64,000 nucleotides of DNA from Nelumbo lutea (GCA_022828595.1 JAKGHH010000001.1:123640999-123704998); one strand, 5' to 3'. Counted from the first letter of the stretch, positions 20,877 to 33,319 are shown. The notes: a model not told the origin generated them from the letters alone. A program made the numbers and translations.

Positions 20877-21532
20877 TAAATGAATAGAATGGAGATGACT
20901 TGCCTCGACAACACATGCAAAAGCAAAGTGGTTGATGGAAAACTGGTTTCTTATCCAGGTTGCATTTAAAGATGAGGGAGCATCTGGAGGTTAATTATTT
21001 TCAACCATATTCATCATATGGTAATATGCTAGCTCACCTGGTAGCTCTGAAAGGCTTTCAAGAGACTTGCTAATGTATGGAGTTTTCTAGCTTGGACTGC
21101 TAGAGTAGAGGAGTGAGGGGAAGGTTATATGGTTGAGAGTGAGGTAGGAAACAAGATGGTATGATCCCCACTTTATATGAGAGAAACTTGAAGTAGGAAA
21201 AAAGTTGTGCAAATTTTACATCAATTTTTGGGATGCAAAAATTGTAATTCCAATGAGTAAAAATGAGACAAAAAAAGTATAAATTTGTATAAATTTAGCA
21301 TAAGTGCAAATCATAGTTTGAAAAATGAATATGACACTCCACTTCAAAATATGTATTGCTCCATATTTGCACTACAAACAAAATAGAGCCTAAAAATCTT
21401 GTATTCTCCCCAAGAAAATGAATTAAAGTGTGGAGATGATGGGATTAGTGGTGAATCATGTCTTCATTGATTCAAGTGTTATGAATGTTATGAATGATCT
21501 TCGCATCTCCCTTAGAGATATAGAGAGAGGAG

Positions 21533-21836
21533 CAATGTTTTTAAAACTGGATGGTCAGGGAATCATTGTGGGGATCGATTCCTAGGTCGAATTGTTCGAC
21601 TGTTCAGTTTGAATGGACGGTCTACTCTAACAAAAATTAAAAAATTAAAAAAAATGGTCAAAACCATTGTTCAAGTCATCGGCTCAATGGTTCAACCACC
21701 TAGATCAGTGGTTCTTTAACCAAATCAACCATTTTTGGCTAAAAAACGGTTTTGGGGTGAACACATAACTGGTCAGATGACTAATTCCTGATTTTTTTAG
21801 TCTGACCATCCGGTCCAATCCGGTTTTGAAAACACC
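21533..21836. mobile_element. MITE with 9-bp target duplication (Mutator-like)
   Basis: The element is 304 bases with imperfect inverted ends: caatgttttt aaaactgg on the left and ggtgttttcaaaaccgg on the right, read inwards. It is flanked by a perfect 9-bp repeat AGAGAGGAG (21524-21532 and 21837-21845). A 9-bp duplication is typical of Mutator-like elements. No coding capacity. Confidence 0.7.
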
Positions 21837-21845
21837 AGAGAGGAG

Positions 21846-22183
21846 TCTTTTTTTCTTTATATTACTCTTAATTTCATAAATATTGCTTGGTCAATAAAAG
21901 ATATAATCAATGACTATAATCGTATAAAGACATAGAGACGATGCCGACATACACGTGTTTGGTGACTACTTCAAAGTGAAACTGGTTTCGTAAAATAACA
22001 AGAAAAAGCAACGATGCATTTGATCTGCTGAAAATGAAAATCTCTCACATAGACCATAGTGGGATGAATCTACGTACATATATTATCACTTCCATTCCTT
22101 TGATAGTAGGTACTGGCAATTATCTTTGCTGGGAAATTGCTCTCGAGAAAGTGACAACAAATGTACGTAAAATGTTCAATTAT
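21846..22183. other. Non-coding stretch between MITEs
   Basis: No gene, repeat or clear motif recognised; AT-rich. Confidence 0.4.
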
Positions 22184-22186
22184 TTA

Positions 22187-22563
22187 GGCTATGTTTGAAA
22201 AAATGTAAATATGTGTGAATGCAAATATGTAGAGTGTAAAATGGTTTATATAATTTGTAAAATTGGGTTAGTTTTGCATTGACAAATTTATCTTCTTACC
22301 AAATAGACTTTTAGCTGTAATCGATGCAAAAACGAATTTTAATAAATTATATGTTTTTTTTTATCAAAAGCCACTTGAATGAAAATTTACTTCTTTTTTA
22401 TTGATGTATTTTTACATCTTATTATCGATGTAAATATGCATTGGCCTGTCATTTGTCAATGCAAAAATATAATATTATCGAACACAAACAAAAATGAACC
22501 ATGAGTGCAAATTTATCCTAAACCGGGATTTACACTCTATTTGCATCGCTTCCAAATGCAGCC
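22187..22563. mobile_element. Tourist-like MITE
   Basis: About 377 bases. The left end is ggctatgtttgaaaaaatg and the right end, read inwards, is ggctgcatttggaagcgatg. It is flanked by TTA (22184-22186 and 22564-22566). The ends and the sub-terminal atgcaaatatg...agtgtaaa words resemble the smaller element at 25486. Confidence 0.55.
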
Positions 22564-22720
22564 TTAGGATACAAAATCAATACCTCCTTAGACATTTATA
22601 TTTGCCAACCAATCTAGATTTCCTCTTCATAGAATGGCCTTTCACAATTATATATTGCTGTGAGGTGGGTTTGTGGCACAGTGGAGAGGATATTCGAACT
22701 CCTCATCAACAGCTTATTAA

Positions 22721-22945
22721 GGCCCTATTCGTTTTTATAATTACTTGGGCAATATATATTTATCTAGGCAAGTTCTTCTCAAAAACAATTTGTTCATTAA
22801 ACCTTGCAGGAGGTATCAATTACCTGGATTCTCATGTATCCTAAATTACTGTTGGACCCAATATAACGGTAAAAGAACATGGATATTGTGGCAAATTACC
22901 TGTTAACAGACTTGTCTCACTAAATATTGGCAAACAAACAGGACC
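22721..22945. mobile_element. Tourist-like MITE
   Basis: About 225 bases with ends ggccctattcgttt and, read inwards from the right, ggtcctgtttgttt. It is flanked by TAA (22718-22720 and 22946-22948). Non-coding. Confidence 0.6.
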
Positions 22946-22948
22946 TAA

Positions 22949-24311
22949 GAATTAAGGCAGTTATCATCCAAATCGACTTAGATCAGGGAAAAACAAACTT
23001 TAAAAGGTTACAGTACGGATGGAAGTGCAACTCACGTTGTAATGTAGATGTGTGGACTATCGGATTCGTGAAGAACACGCATGTCCCACAGTCCCTGTCA
23101 CCTTGACTTCTCATTGTCTCGTCTGGCCGATTGCCGGTTTCTCTGACAAACAAGTCAATTCGAGTGGGAAGAGAGTTAACAACATAAATAGCCTCTGCCT
23201 TCCTCCTCGGTCATCAAACATACACACGCACACAGAAGAAAAAGGGGCTCATCCATCCTCTCTCATGTGCTTGTGTTCCTGTGATTATAAAGATATTACG
23301 GTTTGGCATCCAGTTAATCTGAAATCCGATCTTTGAAAAGCAAAATAACTCAGAATATTTTTGAGCTTTGATCTTTAAAAATTTATTTTTCTACTTTTTG
23401 GATCTCTGAATGCAGTGAAGTTGTTGACGAGGATTAAGCGTGTAGCCAATCCAAAGGATCCACTATTTGGTGGTTGGTTTGGATTGGCCGCATAATCCCT
23501 CCACATAGCAAAAATGGGTTTGGAGTATGGAAGCTCCCTTACCTAGCCCAATTATAAAAACCTTTTCAACTACTTAGGTTGAGTCAGTATGAATATTAAG
23601 TCACATTTAACATGTATTATTGTTTATGATGGAGGCAAGGACTATTATTTCCTATCCTTCAGTTCTGATTAAAAATGCAACCGAAATTGATAAATTTATA
23701 TTTCTGAAATTGGTTTAGATTCTTAAGTTTCAGGGCAAGGATTGATTAGACGAAAATAAAGTATAAAAAGCTCCAATAATGGAATAAATATAGATTTGAC
23801 ACCATTTCAGTTTCTTCTTTCATAGTACATTTAGGGGCCATTGTATGGTGTAATGGTAAATTCTGAACGTGGGCTTGAATCCGACATCTACTACTTTGTG
23901 CTAAAAATGCCAAAAGTTAAGACATATCCAGTTGTACTATGCTGAGATAGTGAGATGTGCATATGGGGCGCCCTCTTTGGGGTGCCAATGTGAACTCATC
24001 TTCCCTTTAAATATTTTTTTGATCAATATCTTCTCTTTACATCTTGCTGATGGCAATTGGTGAATCAACCAACCCTGGAGGAGGTTCACTTTGAAGTTTC
24101 ACAAGTTCATCAACATTGAACCTGACTAGGTGACCGTGGCTTAGCCAAAGTAGGCTACTTCTGTTTGGATTCCAAGGAAATCTGAGAGCTAGTAAATTGT
24201 CTCGTCCTGTGTCACCCGCTTGTGTCTGGCTCATGGGCAAATAAAATGCCATAAAAAGGGGAAAAAAACAAAACATATGCACTTTATGTAAAGAGAAAAT
24301 ATGATCAATAC
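22949..24311. other. Non-coding stretch
   Basis: No gene recognised. A 94-codon open frame at 23052-23336 (+) has no features of a known family. The open frame below the OCRE-like exon (to 24037, -) does not join that exon in phase. Confidence 0.4.
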
Positions 24312-24450
24312 CTAAAGCACCAGAATAATACACGCCTGATTTTGGATCATAGTAATAGCCATTAGCTTGGTTGTAGTAACATCCTGAAATATTCCAAGTT
24401 TCCAACAGAGGGTGGGCCTCGGCAAAACCGTTGGGTTGCTCCATTGCAAC
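24312..24450 (-). pseudogene. Isolated OCRE-like exon (ZOP1/WBP4-type), fragment
   Basis: On the minus strand a 139-base block bounded by a splice acceptor (CACCCAG before 24450) and a donor (TTTAG then GTATTG after 24312) encodes a Tyr-rich repeat: YYNQANGYYYDPKSGVYYSG. This matches the octamer-repeat (OCRE) type of sequence in plant ZOP1/WBP4-like splicing proteins, which carry the motif after a zinc finger. No zinc-finger exon or downstream partner exon was found nearby. It is either a displaced exon of a broken gene or part of a gene with short exons I cannot see. Confidence 0.4.
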
Positions 24451-25485
24451 CTGGGTGACTGGGGTTCAAATATTGGAAAATGGAAATAGCGTCTTTGTAG
24501 GTGCAGGGTTAAGGTTATGTACATCTATCCCTCCCCAGACGGGCATTGGCAGAATCTAGTGCACTGAGGCCTGGCCTGGCCTTTTTATTCAAGTTGGCTA
24601 ACTCTGCCATCACTAGAAGCCCTTTCAACTTGAACAGCACCACAAATTGAAAAAAAAAAAAAAGGAACTCAAAAAATTTACTGGTCTACCATTACCAAGC
24701 ATTAAAAAAGGAATATTTCTCTTGGAGCAACAGGTACTAGTGCCACTAACATTATCATCTCTGTAAGCTAGTGAACATTTACAAGTCTATCGACTCCCCT
24801 AATGAGCTTCTACAACACAAGCATTAGATTCTCTGGACTCATGGAAAGTTGCTAAATCCTTTTGTAGCTTCCTAGCAAACAAATTTGGGCAGAAGACAAC
24901 CATCATCAACTCAAGGAAAAAAAACTACCAGTAAACTGTTCCTCAAAAAATATCCAATTCGTTTTATGGGTGCTGATAAAATATCCCATTTATATGTACA
25001 TGTCCACTAAAAATCACAAATAATCTTTTAAGTCAAATATCATATGCATAATCATGAAAAAAGAGATACCAAATGATTCTCCAGACACAAGGGGATACTC
25101 AACGTTGTTTCCTTTCGATCAGAACAGGGACTGGAACTTCATCGGAAATAAGGAGGGGAATATCACAACTTGCATTTGATCAAAACTTAATTGCTTGAAG
25201 GCTTACTATTGCTTTAGTTACACTTCCACCCCTGGACCTGGCCCCCCAAACCAGGTTAGTCCTTTCTACTCTTTCATTTGCAAGTGAGCAAGGCTTGTTA
25301 GATCTTGGGGGGCAATTGGACAAGCAGTTCATATTTGTTGCACAAACCTTTGTTTCTTAATTAAATGCGTAAGGGCTAAGGGTCCAAGAACCAGAAGCTG
25401 TGAAGGTGAACCTTGAAATAACCGCTTTATCCATTCAACAAATAAATTAGATAAATTTGAAGAAGAGGCCAATTTTAGCTCTTAA
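24451..25485. other. Non-coding stretch
   Basis: An A homopolymer lies at about 24650-24663. No gene recognised. Confidence 0.4.
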
Positions 25486-25604
25486 GGCTCAGTTTGGAAA
25501 GAGTGCAAATGCAAATATGTACGGCGTAAATACATACAAAATAATACAAAATATAAGGTTTTACACTCTATATATTTGCATTTGTACTCCTTCCAAACTC
25601 AGCC
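25486..25604. mobile_element. Tourist-like MITE, short palindrome
   Basis: 119 bases. The arms match when folded (ggctcagtttggaaagagt and ggctgagtttggaaggagt, both read inwards) and the element is flanked by TAA (25483-25485 and 25605-25607). It shares sub-terminal words with the element at 22187-22563. Confidence 0.75.
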
Positions 25605-27583
25605 TAATGAGTTAGTTCCTATCCTACTCCTTATGTTGGTTGACGTGTGAATGTGTAAGGTTAAAAATGGTTTTAGATCTAATAATAGTAATTTTCCATC
25701 AACACATCCATAAAATGTTCTAGCAGAGATGAACATGTTGAAATGAGTAGAAAGACTAGAACGAAAAAAAATGTAAAAGCAAATGTGACCATTCAATAGA
25801 AATGAAAGTAGTTCACTAAGGCAGTTCAGTCATGTAAATAAAAGACCACTTGCTTCCCTATTGAATCTGATTCTGATGCAATTTGAGGTTTCAAACATGG
25901 CTACAGGTAGGCAGGACAGGAGATGGAGCATAACAGTAACAGACCTCAGAAACTCACAATTTAACAAAAGGTTGGCCCTTGATGCATAGGAAATGTTAAA
26001 GAAGATTTCACAATAGTTGGGGACTTGGGACCTTCTAAGATTGAGGGGCTTTCAGAGAGAATCCAAGGATCATGACTACTATAGACTCTGGCCATATCAG
26101 ATTTAAATTAGAAAACTCCTTAGCAACAAATCTGTTCTTTTCTTCTTTTTTTTTTTGGATTGGAATATATTAATTTAAAAAGAGAGGAGTGCAAGTTCTT
26201 GCCCCTTCCAAGAAGCAGGGTGAAAGGGACCATAGTTCAAGGATTGAAATAATATTTGAAAACTGAGTTGGAAACACTAAAAAACATAATGCTACCCTGA
26301 ATTAGGAAGACCCTAGTAAAAAGTTAGACAATTAACTTATCCAAATGTTGTCTTAATTCATGGGAACGAGAGTCCTCTTTTCATTCTTTCTTTTAAGTGA
26401 AACAATCTTGTCAAAAATTAGAAGCCCACAGTACACAATGAACTCTAGCAAGTACCAACTTTTAGTCTAACTTTTGCACTTGAAGAAAAGGCTTCCGGAG
26501 AATTTCATCAGTCAAAACTTGTCTTGGTAATACAGAACCTTGGCAAGAAAAAAAACAAGTTCAAGTCTTGAATGCATTACTTTTTCAAAGACATAAAAGA
26601 AATGCATTATCTTGACAAGTGCTTCTGTCAAAACAGATGAATTTTGAATTGATTTAACAAAATGCAGCCAGCATAGGCTATTAGCCTATTATTCATTTAC
26701 TTTTTTTAAGAAAATGTGGCAAACCAGGTGATCATGGTCCAAATTTATATAAAATTATACATATATCAGCCTACAAACAAAGTCAAGAATAACCAGAAAT
26801 TAGAACTTTAACCCTAAGAACAAGGACTAATGGACTATTGTTGCTCACAATCTAGAGGTTACAGAGCTATGAATCCTAAGAACAAGAACAAGTCAATACT
26901 AATAATATTCTTGTTGTATATCTTATTTATATAAAGTCAAGACACTTTGCAACACCAAAGGAAGAATATGCAAGAATTACAAGGGGAGGATTTGTAAGCA
27001 AGCAGAAATAGGTTACAGAGGTCGCAGTTCTTGTAATTCTGTAAGAACCTGCCCATAGAAGGTTCTTGCGATTATCAGGGCTGTGAATCCTAATGAGAGG
27101 AGCCTTATCTATGGACTCTGGAAGCCAACAGATTCTCCGAAAATCCGGACTTCACCTTTTCTGTTCTCTGCCTTCTCTCTATTGCTCTGTTTAAAGCTTC
27201 CTTACGTGAACGCGACGAAGCTGAGCAACAATACAATCTGAAGTCTAGACAGACCGATCGATCCATTCCCCACTTGAGAAAAATAAAAATAAATTTTCAT
27301 TGAAGGGCTTTTTTTTAACAAAAATAATAACTTCCATAAAACCGCTGCAACACATCCATCTTAGGAATTTGAAAATAAAAAGAAAATTGCTGAAGGTGAG
27401 GATCCTTGTGTGAAGACTGAAACCAACTAGGTTTAATCAAATACTTGAAAAAAAAAAACGGAAGAAATAAAGAAGCATCCGAACTCTCATAGTTAAAAAA
27501 AAAAAAAAAAAAAAAAGAACGAAACAAAAAACAGAAAAATGCTAACTGTCATTAGAGGACCATGGTTTAAACGTTATGCTTCC
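25605..27583. other. Non-coding stretch downstream of the small basic gene
   Basis: No gene recognised on either strand. There is a run of 22 A at 27495-27516. The part just below 27584 is probably the 3' UTR of the gene at 27584-27931. Confidence 0.4.
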
Positions 27584-27931
27584 TCAATTCCTCCTACCCT
27601 TTCCCTTACCATGGCGCTTGCCTTTTTTCAGCTTTAATTTCTTCTTCAACTTCTTTCCTACACCACCAGCTGGTTTTAGGGAGCTTGAGTTCTGATTACA
27701 TGCAGCAATACTATCAGCCATCTCAATATCCATGCCTGTATTGGTAGAGGTGGTTTCCATTCCGGTGGTGGTATTGGTGTTGTGCGAACGTACAGGCAGC
27801 TTTGGAGCAGCAAGGGCAGCTTCTTGAGCAGCGAGCTTTGCCGCTTCTTTCTTCTCATAGAAAGGCTCCGCAATTTCTCTCCTGATCGTCCTCAATCTCT
27901 TCTCCCTTTTCGATCTTTGCGACTTCGCCAT
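27584..27931 (-). CDS. Small lysine-rich protein, YBL028C/LLPH-like, intact
   Basis: This is a 115-residue basic protein in one exon. The start is the second in-frame ATG (27931), giving MAKSQRSKREKRLRTIRREI; the ATG five codons earlier lacks the conserved MAKS start. The N-terminus resembles the YBL028C/LLPH group (MAKSLRSK type), whose yeast and human members are nucleolar and linked to ribosome assembly. The middle has PFYEKKEAAKLAAQEAALAA and APKLPVR, usual for the plant version. The end is a Lys/Gly-rich tail (VGKKLKKKLKLKKGKRHGKG), a likely nucleolar signal. There is no membrane segment. The reading frame is intact. Family assignment is by motif only; function in plants is inferred. Confidence 0.82.
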   Translation of the reverse strand: MAKSQRSKREKRLRTIRREIAEPFYEKKEAAKLAAQEAALAAPKLPVRSHNTNTTTGMETTSTNTGMDIEMADSIAACNQNSSSLKPAGGVGKKLKKKLKLKKGKRHGKGKGRRN

Positions 27932-30492
27932 CGCCGAAAACCACAATCAGTGTAGGTCTTGGTTGCGTTCCCTTGCACTCTGTGTTTTTAGGGCTTTTTC
28001 TTGACAATTATACGACCGAAGAAAATTGCAGCTTGCAGGTCAAGGGTTTCTTGAACTCTCGGAACCCTAAGCCAAGGTTTATAATACAACTACTCGGGAC
28101 CCGTGTGATGCACGGATTTTATTAAGAAAATCCGATTAAAGGTGCTTTTTTTGGTAAAAATCCGATTAAAGGTGTTCATCTAACTTATCTAAGTCCAATT
28201 AAACCTTTTTTTTATTATGTATGGTCTATTTAGATCACAATTAAGTTGCATTTTAGTGAGACTGGCAAATTTACAATGGTCCGGATAAATCTGTATTATA
28301 TTTTTATCTTAATGTTAAACTTTTATTTGTTTTAGAATTTTATGATTTGTAGTTATTTATGTATTATTTTTACATAGAAGTATGGGCAATCCCATTGCAG
28401 AACTCTGATTTCGACTATACATATACAACATTTCAAAAGGTCAATTACCCCCACCCTATGCACTAATGCCCATGTGTGAATTGACATCAATTCTGAGCTA
28501 GCACTTACTCCAGCTGTATTTTGTGCTTATGAATTTTGTCCCTGGGTTGAACCGACACTCTCCCTTTTTTTAAGTAAAAATATCTTTTACCCAAATATTT
28601 TTTGGTTTGTAATTATTTCTATTTAAAGAAAATTAATGCATTGCATCAACATTTTATGGAAGGTTTTTTGTTAAGGTCAAAATATATATAGGGCAAATTA
28701 ATTAAACTATAGGTTGATTTTCCATATTTCCATATTTTCCAATAAAGCTTTTATAATTTTCCATATTTTAAATAATTTAGGTTGATTTTAAATTAATTAA
28801 ACTAGATTTAAGATGAATACATTTTAGGGAAAATTTTTTAAACTATCATTATGGTTTAGCTATTTAATTAACTCTACCCTTACTGTTTACATAGTGCTAA
28901 CAAAAAAGAAATGAAATATCAAATTTACCCTCCACTATTCCTCAAATTTTTAAAACAAAACTCAATTGATAAAAATGGGAGCGACCTTTGTCCCTCAATT
29001 TCAACCCAATTCATGTTGTTCTCTCTTCTTAATAGCAAAGCTTCCCTGCTTCAAACTAGTTTTTTAATCAAACAGTTGCTTCCACATTCCTCTCTCTCTC
29101 TCTCTCTCTCACTCTCTCAAGAAATTAAAAAGTAAAAGAGGAAAAAAAATGGAAACAATAGAGAGACATGAAGGCTCCGTTTGGTTTGTGGGGAGATTTG
29201 GGTGGGATGGGATGGGATGGGAAAGTGTAAAAAATTAACTTTCCAATGTTTGTTTTTATACATGGAAAAATAAAGGAAAAGCACTATTGGTTCTTCGCCG
29301 AAAGAAGAAGAAGAAGGTGAGGGAGGAAGATGGGAAGAATAGGAAGAAGAAGAAGGCGAGGGAGAATCCCCTCTACAATCTGGTCTTAAAAATCCCCTCT
29401 ACCCTCTTCTCTTTTCAATTTGGTCTTAAAAATCACCCCTATCTCATCTCCCCCTGTCCAATCCCAATTCAGATAAAAGGAATTATCAGTTTCATCATGA
29501 AAGGAATTATCAGCATAACAAACCGATGAAAGGAATTATCAGCATTATGAGATTTATCTAAACTATATGTCAACTTGAGATGATGGATTAATAGGGGATA
29601 GCTTCTTCTTTCGACTGGTTTGTCTTGGAAAGGGTTTATGCTTGAGGAAGGACCTGGGAGACTTATGAGAGGGGGATATTTTCTCTAGTGAAAATTTCTT
29701 GGATTAGGATCGAGTTCGATCTGTGATTGTATGTCGTAACCAGAGAAGATCTGAAAAATCTCATGCCTAAACCTTCTTCCTCTGGTGATGGCTGCGGTTT
29801 GCTCCTAAACGGTGATGATCCTTTGTAGAGAAGAAAAGAGGCAATGTCATCAAGATTGAAGACAACGAATCAGTGACCGAAGAAGAAAAAACTAAGAAGA
29901 AGGGGAAGGAGAAAGTGAGATGTAGAAAGAGAGAATGAAGGAAGAAAGTGGGGGAAAAGAGTTCTGACGAGAGGGATTGCAATACAATCTACCGCTGCAA
30001 CGGAGATAGGAGTAAAGAAAGGGGAGGAAGACAGGAAGAATAGGAAGAAGAAGAAGGTGAGGGAGAAGAGAGAAAAGGAAGATGGAGGGAGATCGTTGTA
30101 GATCCATCGCAGATCACCGCTGCCTCTCACACTGGTTCCTTGCCATCATCTGGTGAAGAAGAAGGCCAATAACAGTGGTTCTTTGCCAATTCGATGGTAA
30201 CAATGGTTTCTCATTTTTTTCCACCGGGGTCGCACGATTTTGGTGCGACCTCGATTCCATGATTTTGGGATTTGACATCCCCCCTCTCTCTGAAAAGCTT
30301 TCTACTCTTATATTGTTTGTTGAAGAGAAGAGAGAGAAGCAACTAATGACTCACCGGCTTTCTTTCTATCTTTAGAGCTAGAAATCCTTGGAGAAGGAAG
30401 AGATTGTGTTGGGAAACCCTAGAATTGGAAATTGAGAAGCTAAGGATTTGGGGATTTGTGTGTCATTCGAATGTGAGAGCCTTAAATCTGTC
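27932..30492. other. Promoter side of the small basic gene, then AT-rich and GA-rich sequence
   Basis: 27932-28100 is presumably the promoter of the minus-strand gene. A repeated word (aaaatccgattaaaggtg) occurs twice near 28123 and 28158. A (TC)n microsatellite lies at 29091-29110 and a GGGAT-type repeat at about 29203-29221. 29290-30070 is GA-rich with two similar blocks of gaagaagaagaag. Long open frames on the other strand here are Ser/Leu/Phe-rich low complexity and are not taken as genes. Confidence 0.45.
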
Positions 30493-31003
30493 ATGGCCAA
30501 TCTTCTAGGCGGTGGGGAGGGTGTTTCATCGGCTACAACGGTTTCGAAGTTGAGTGGCAGCAGAAGTGGCATTGGTAGAAGGAATGACCATTCTTCGAGG
30601 AATGAGGTGGTGCCAACATCAGTGTCGACACCACCATTGACAGTTTCGAGATAATTTAAGGAATGGAAGACGTGGAAGAGGCGGACGCCAATGTGGCCAA
30701 GTTTGAATGCGAATGAGTTTATAAATCTATTGCATGGGTCGGATCCAGTGAAGGTTGAGCTCAACTAGTTGGAGAATGAAGTTAGAGGTGGGAATGCGAT
30801 TTGATCTAGTGGTTTTTGGGGAGGTTTGGAGGTGTTTTGGGGGCGATTCTTGTGTTTATGGGGCTTTTGTGTTGCGTGCCATTTTTTTTACTTGCCTTTG
30901 AAAACAAGGATTGAGAATTAAGGGAGGCTCAGATGGAGATCAAGGCATTGAAATTGTCAGAACACTTGAGAAAAGGTCATTGAAGAGGTTGCACCAAGAC
31001 GTT
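30493..31003 (+). pseudogene. MAP70 fragment, first two coding exons, broken
   Basis: This is similar to the N-terminus of plant microtubule-associated protein 70. From the ATG at 30493 a variable head ends in STPPLTVSR, then come a stop, FKEWKTWKRRTPMWPSLNA and NEFINLLHGSDPVKVELN, a TAG, and LENEVR. After about 120 bases with a GTGGGA start (likely the old intron) the frame resumes with KD, a TGA, ELREAQMEIKALKLSEHLRK, then a frameshift and VIEEV. MAP70 continues for over 500 more residues of coiled coil, which are absent. Three stops and a shift make it non-functional. The retained intron-like gap argues for a DNA copy, not a processed transcript. Confidence 0.7.
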
Positions 31004-33299
31004 GAATATGTTTAAGCATTAAAATTGTCCAACAAGGACATCTGACAATGACCACAAGCAAGTCTGCAACCAAGATGTTGAATCCAAAGAGTAGAGCAGA
31101 CATCCAAGGGACATCCAATGATGACGACGACAAAGTAGAGCAAAGAGAGAAAGAAAGCCAACAAAAGAAAAAGCCAGAAAGAGAGAAGAAGAGGAGTTTC
31201 AAATTCATATGTCGAATCCAAAGAGTGGCGCGATCAGCAACAAAGGAGAAGTTAGTCTGGATTCTGATGAAGCCAAGAAGCTTAGGGCAGGAAGGAAGAA
31301 GACGAAGAAAGAGAAAAGTGGGGTTTCAGATTCATACATTGAATGAAGAGTGGTGTGGTGGTTGTCGAAGGAGAAGATGGTCTAGATTCCGATGAAGCCA
31401 AGAAGCTTGGGGTGGTCAACAAGGCCATCATTGTCACCAAACTTGCGAGAACCAAAGGAGAACGATGGAATGTCATGGGGGTAGTTCGCCAATGGAGGCC
31501 AGGACAAGCCTAATGTGTGCTAGAAGGCTAGGAGTTGCCCGATGAAATGGCTCCACCAAGGTTAGTGGCACTGGATCATGACCTCAAGGCTCATGGCAAG
31601 GGCTCTCTATGGCTTTGACCAGTCCATGGAAGGCACCTCTTACATGCCAAAGGGGGATGGCCATGATGAGAGGCGATTTGCCGTCAATAAGAAGGGACTC
31701 CTGTATGCCGATGATGCTAGGCACATATTGTGCTGATAATGATAGGCAACTACTGGGCCTGAACACAACTTAGACATGGAGCTGGTGAGGTGTAGGGACA
31801 TGCTTAAGCCATACCTGCATTCCAAGCTTCCCTTTAGTGTGCGTGGCACAGTGCCAGTCCATGCACTGTCCCCATGAGCATGTGTGCACCCATGAGGAAC
31901 CCTGGTAGCCCTACTAACCATTAACCAGGGATGCCCCGCAAGGGAAGTTGGTCTAAGAGTGCCAAGGTTAGGCATCCAAGGAGGTCAACCATCCCTCCTC
32001 AAAGAGTACATTAAGCTTTTGGTGGTCTGCCAATAGGAAACATGATTTCTCCCAATAATCATACCGGCAAAATTTACGATAGTGCCACTCAACGAAAGCC
32101 CGCCAAGCATATGCAAGGATAAGCCTGTGTTAGACCATAATGGGCTCCCCCACTCAATCCATTGTCATCCTCGACAATGGCTCCTTTGTAAATGGGCGTC
32201 TATGTTCGCGCCATCCACGAGTGCTCCAGTTAAGGGCTACCTGGTCAACCTGGGTCTCACCTATGTTGGTGTCCATGATGGGGACGCAACCATTTCACCA
32301 TGCCAGCTTGCCTAGACTTCACCCACTGTGTTGAGGTTACTTAAACTGTGCAATGGCTATATCATCGAAATGTGTGTGAGAAGGGCCCTCGAAGAAATTG
32401 AATGTGTCATGCTTCACGAAGGTCCACCCCATGTATTCTCTTTACCTCAAGGCTCAATCGTCTTCTTGGTAACTTTTCGATGGTGCTACTGAACACAATG
32501 TGATAGGTCTTCTCCTGCTATTGGCATAGTGTGTTGGGTACCCTTTCACCATGCTAGCCTACAAACTTTACCTCATCATGTTCGGATTACTCAAACCTAG
32601 CCATGGCTTATGCTCTCTTGGCCCTTGAAACTACACTTCACCTTGTCGACTCGGGCTACTCTTCGCTTTGAGGGGGCCCCAATGCGTGCTGCCTCAAGGA
32701 TCCGACCGAGTGCAAGTGTGGCAACTTTTCCCCATTATGTTGCTAAACATGCACTCGCCTTTGTGATGTCTAGTTGCCGCAAATGTTCTGCCTTGTGTGA
32801 ACTGAGCATGTCCTCCAATGCATTTCCAGTGTAGGGCCGCCATGCTCCAACGGCCAATGTACCCACATTCCTAACATTTCAACATTGTGGCTTCAATCGA
32901 GGACCCATTTAGGTGCAAAACTACCACTTCAGTGATATTCCTTGACCAACCGTCGACACCAACCAATTTCGGACTATTGTCCTCGCCTTAGTAGTGCCTC
33001 AAACAAGCTACAAAACAATGGTTCATCCGTCATGAAACCAAGATGTAAGTGCACCACCCACACCTCACTAAAATGAACAATGACTGATGTCCGTGAGGAA
33101 GCATGGCACTCTCCCACTCAAACCACCGCAATATACCTTCCAAGAAATGGCCCATGCATTTGCCCCCGCATGAGTGCTACTTCGGGGTCATTGGAATGGG
33201 GACACGATGAATGGCCTCTTGCTAGGCCTAATGAGAAATCTTGCTTGTACCCAAGTAGAAGTGTCGAGGGACCGCACCCCACAATGTGCTGCTTGTTGA
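31004..33299. other. Degenerate, repeat-like sequence
   Basis: No intact gene. 31992-32020 on the minus strand carries aaaagcttaatgtactcttt, also present in the LTR at 34867-35291, so part of this is probably an old inverted LTR relative. 32289-32350 and 32535-32606 are diverged copies of one another (ttcaccatgcYagcYt...), a hint of an old duplication. Confidence 0.35.
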
Positions 33300-33319
33300 G
33301 ATGAATGCTTCAATGGGCT

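Noticed and set aside
23052..23336. A 94-codon plus-strand open frame.
   Set aside because: No recognised motif, no promoter or poly(A) context, no splice partners.
24037..24224. Open minus-strand frame below the OCRE-like exon, with an acceptor-like CCAG, considered as the next exon.
   Set aside because: Joining it to the exon ending at 24312 gives a stop after four codons; the open frame is in another phase.
29767..30130. Several overlapping minus-strand frames rich in Ser, Leu and Phe.
   Set aside because: They are the reverse of a GA-rich low-complexity stretch; no domain or start context supports them.
32082..33304. Several 60-80 codon plus-strand frames.
   Set aside because: Unrelated to each other, no motifs, and the region shows signs of old repeat DNA.
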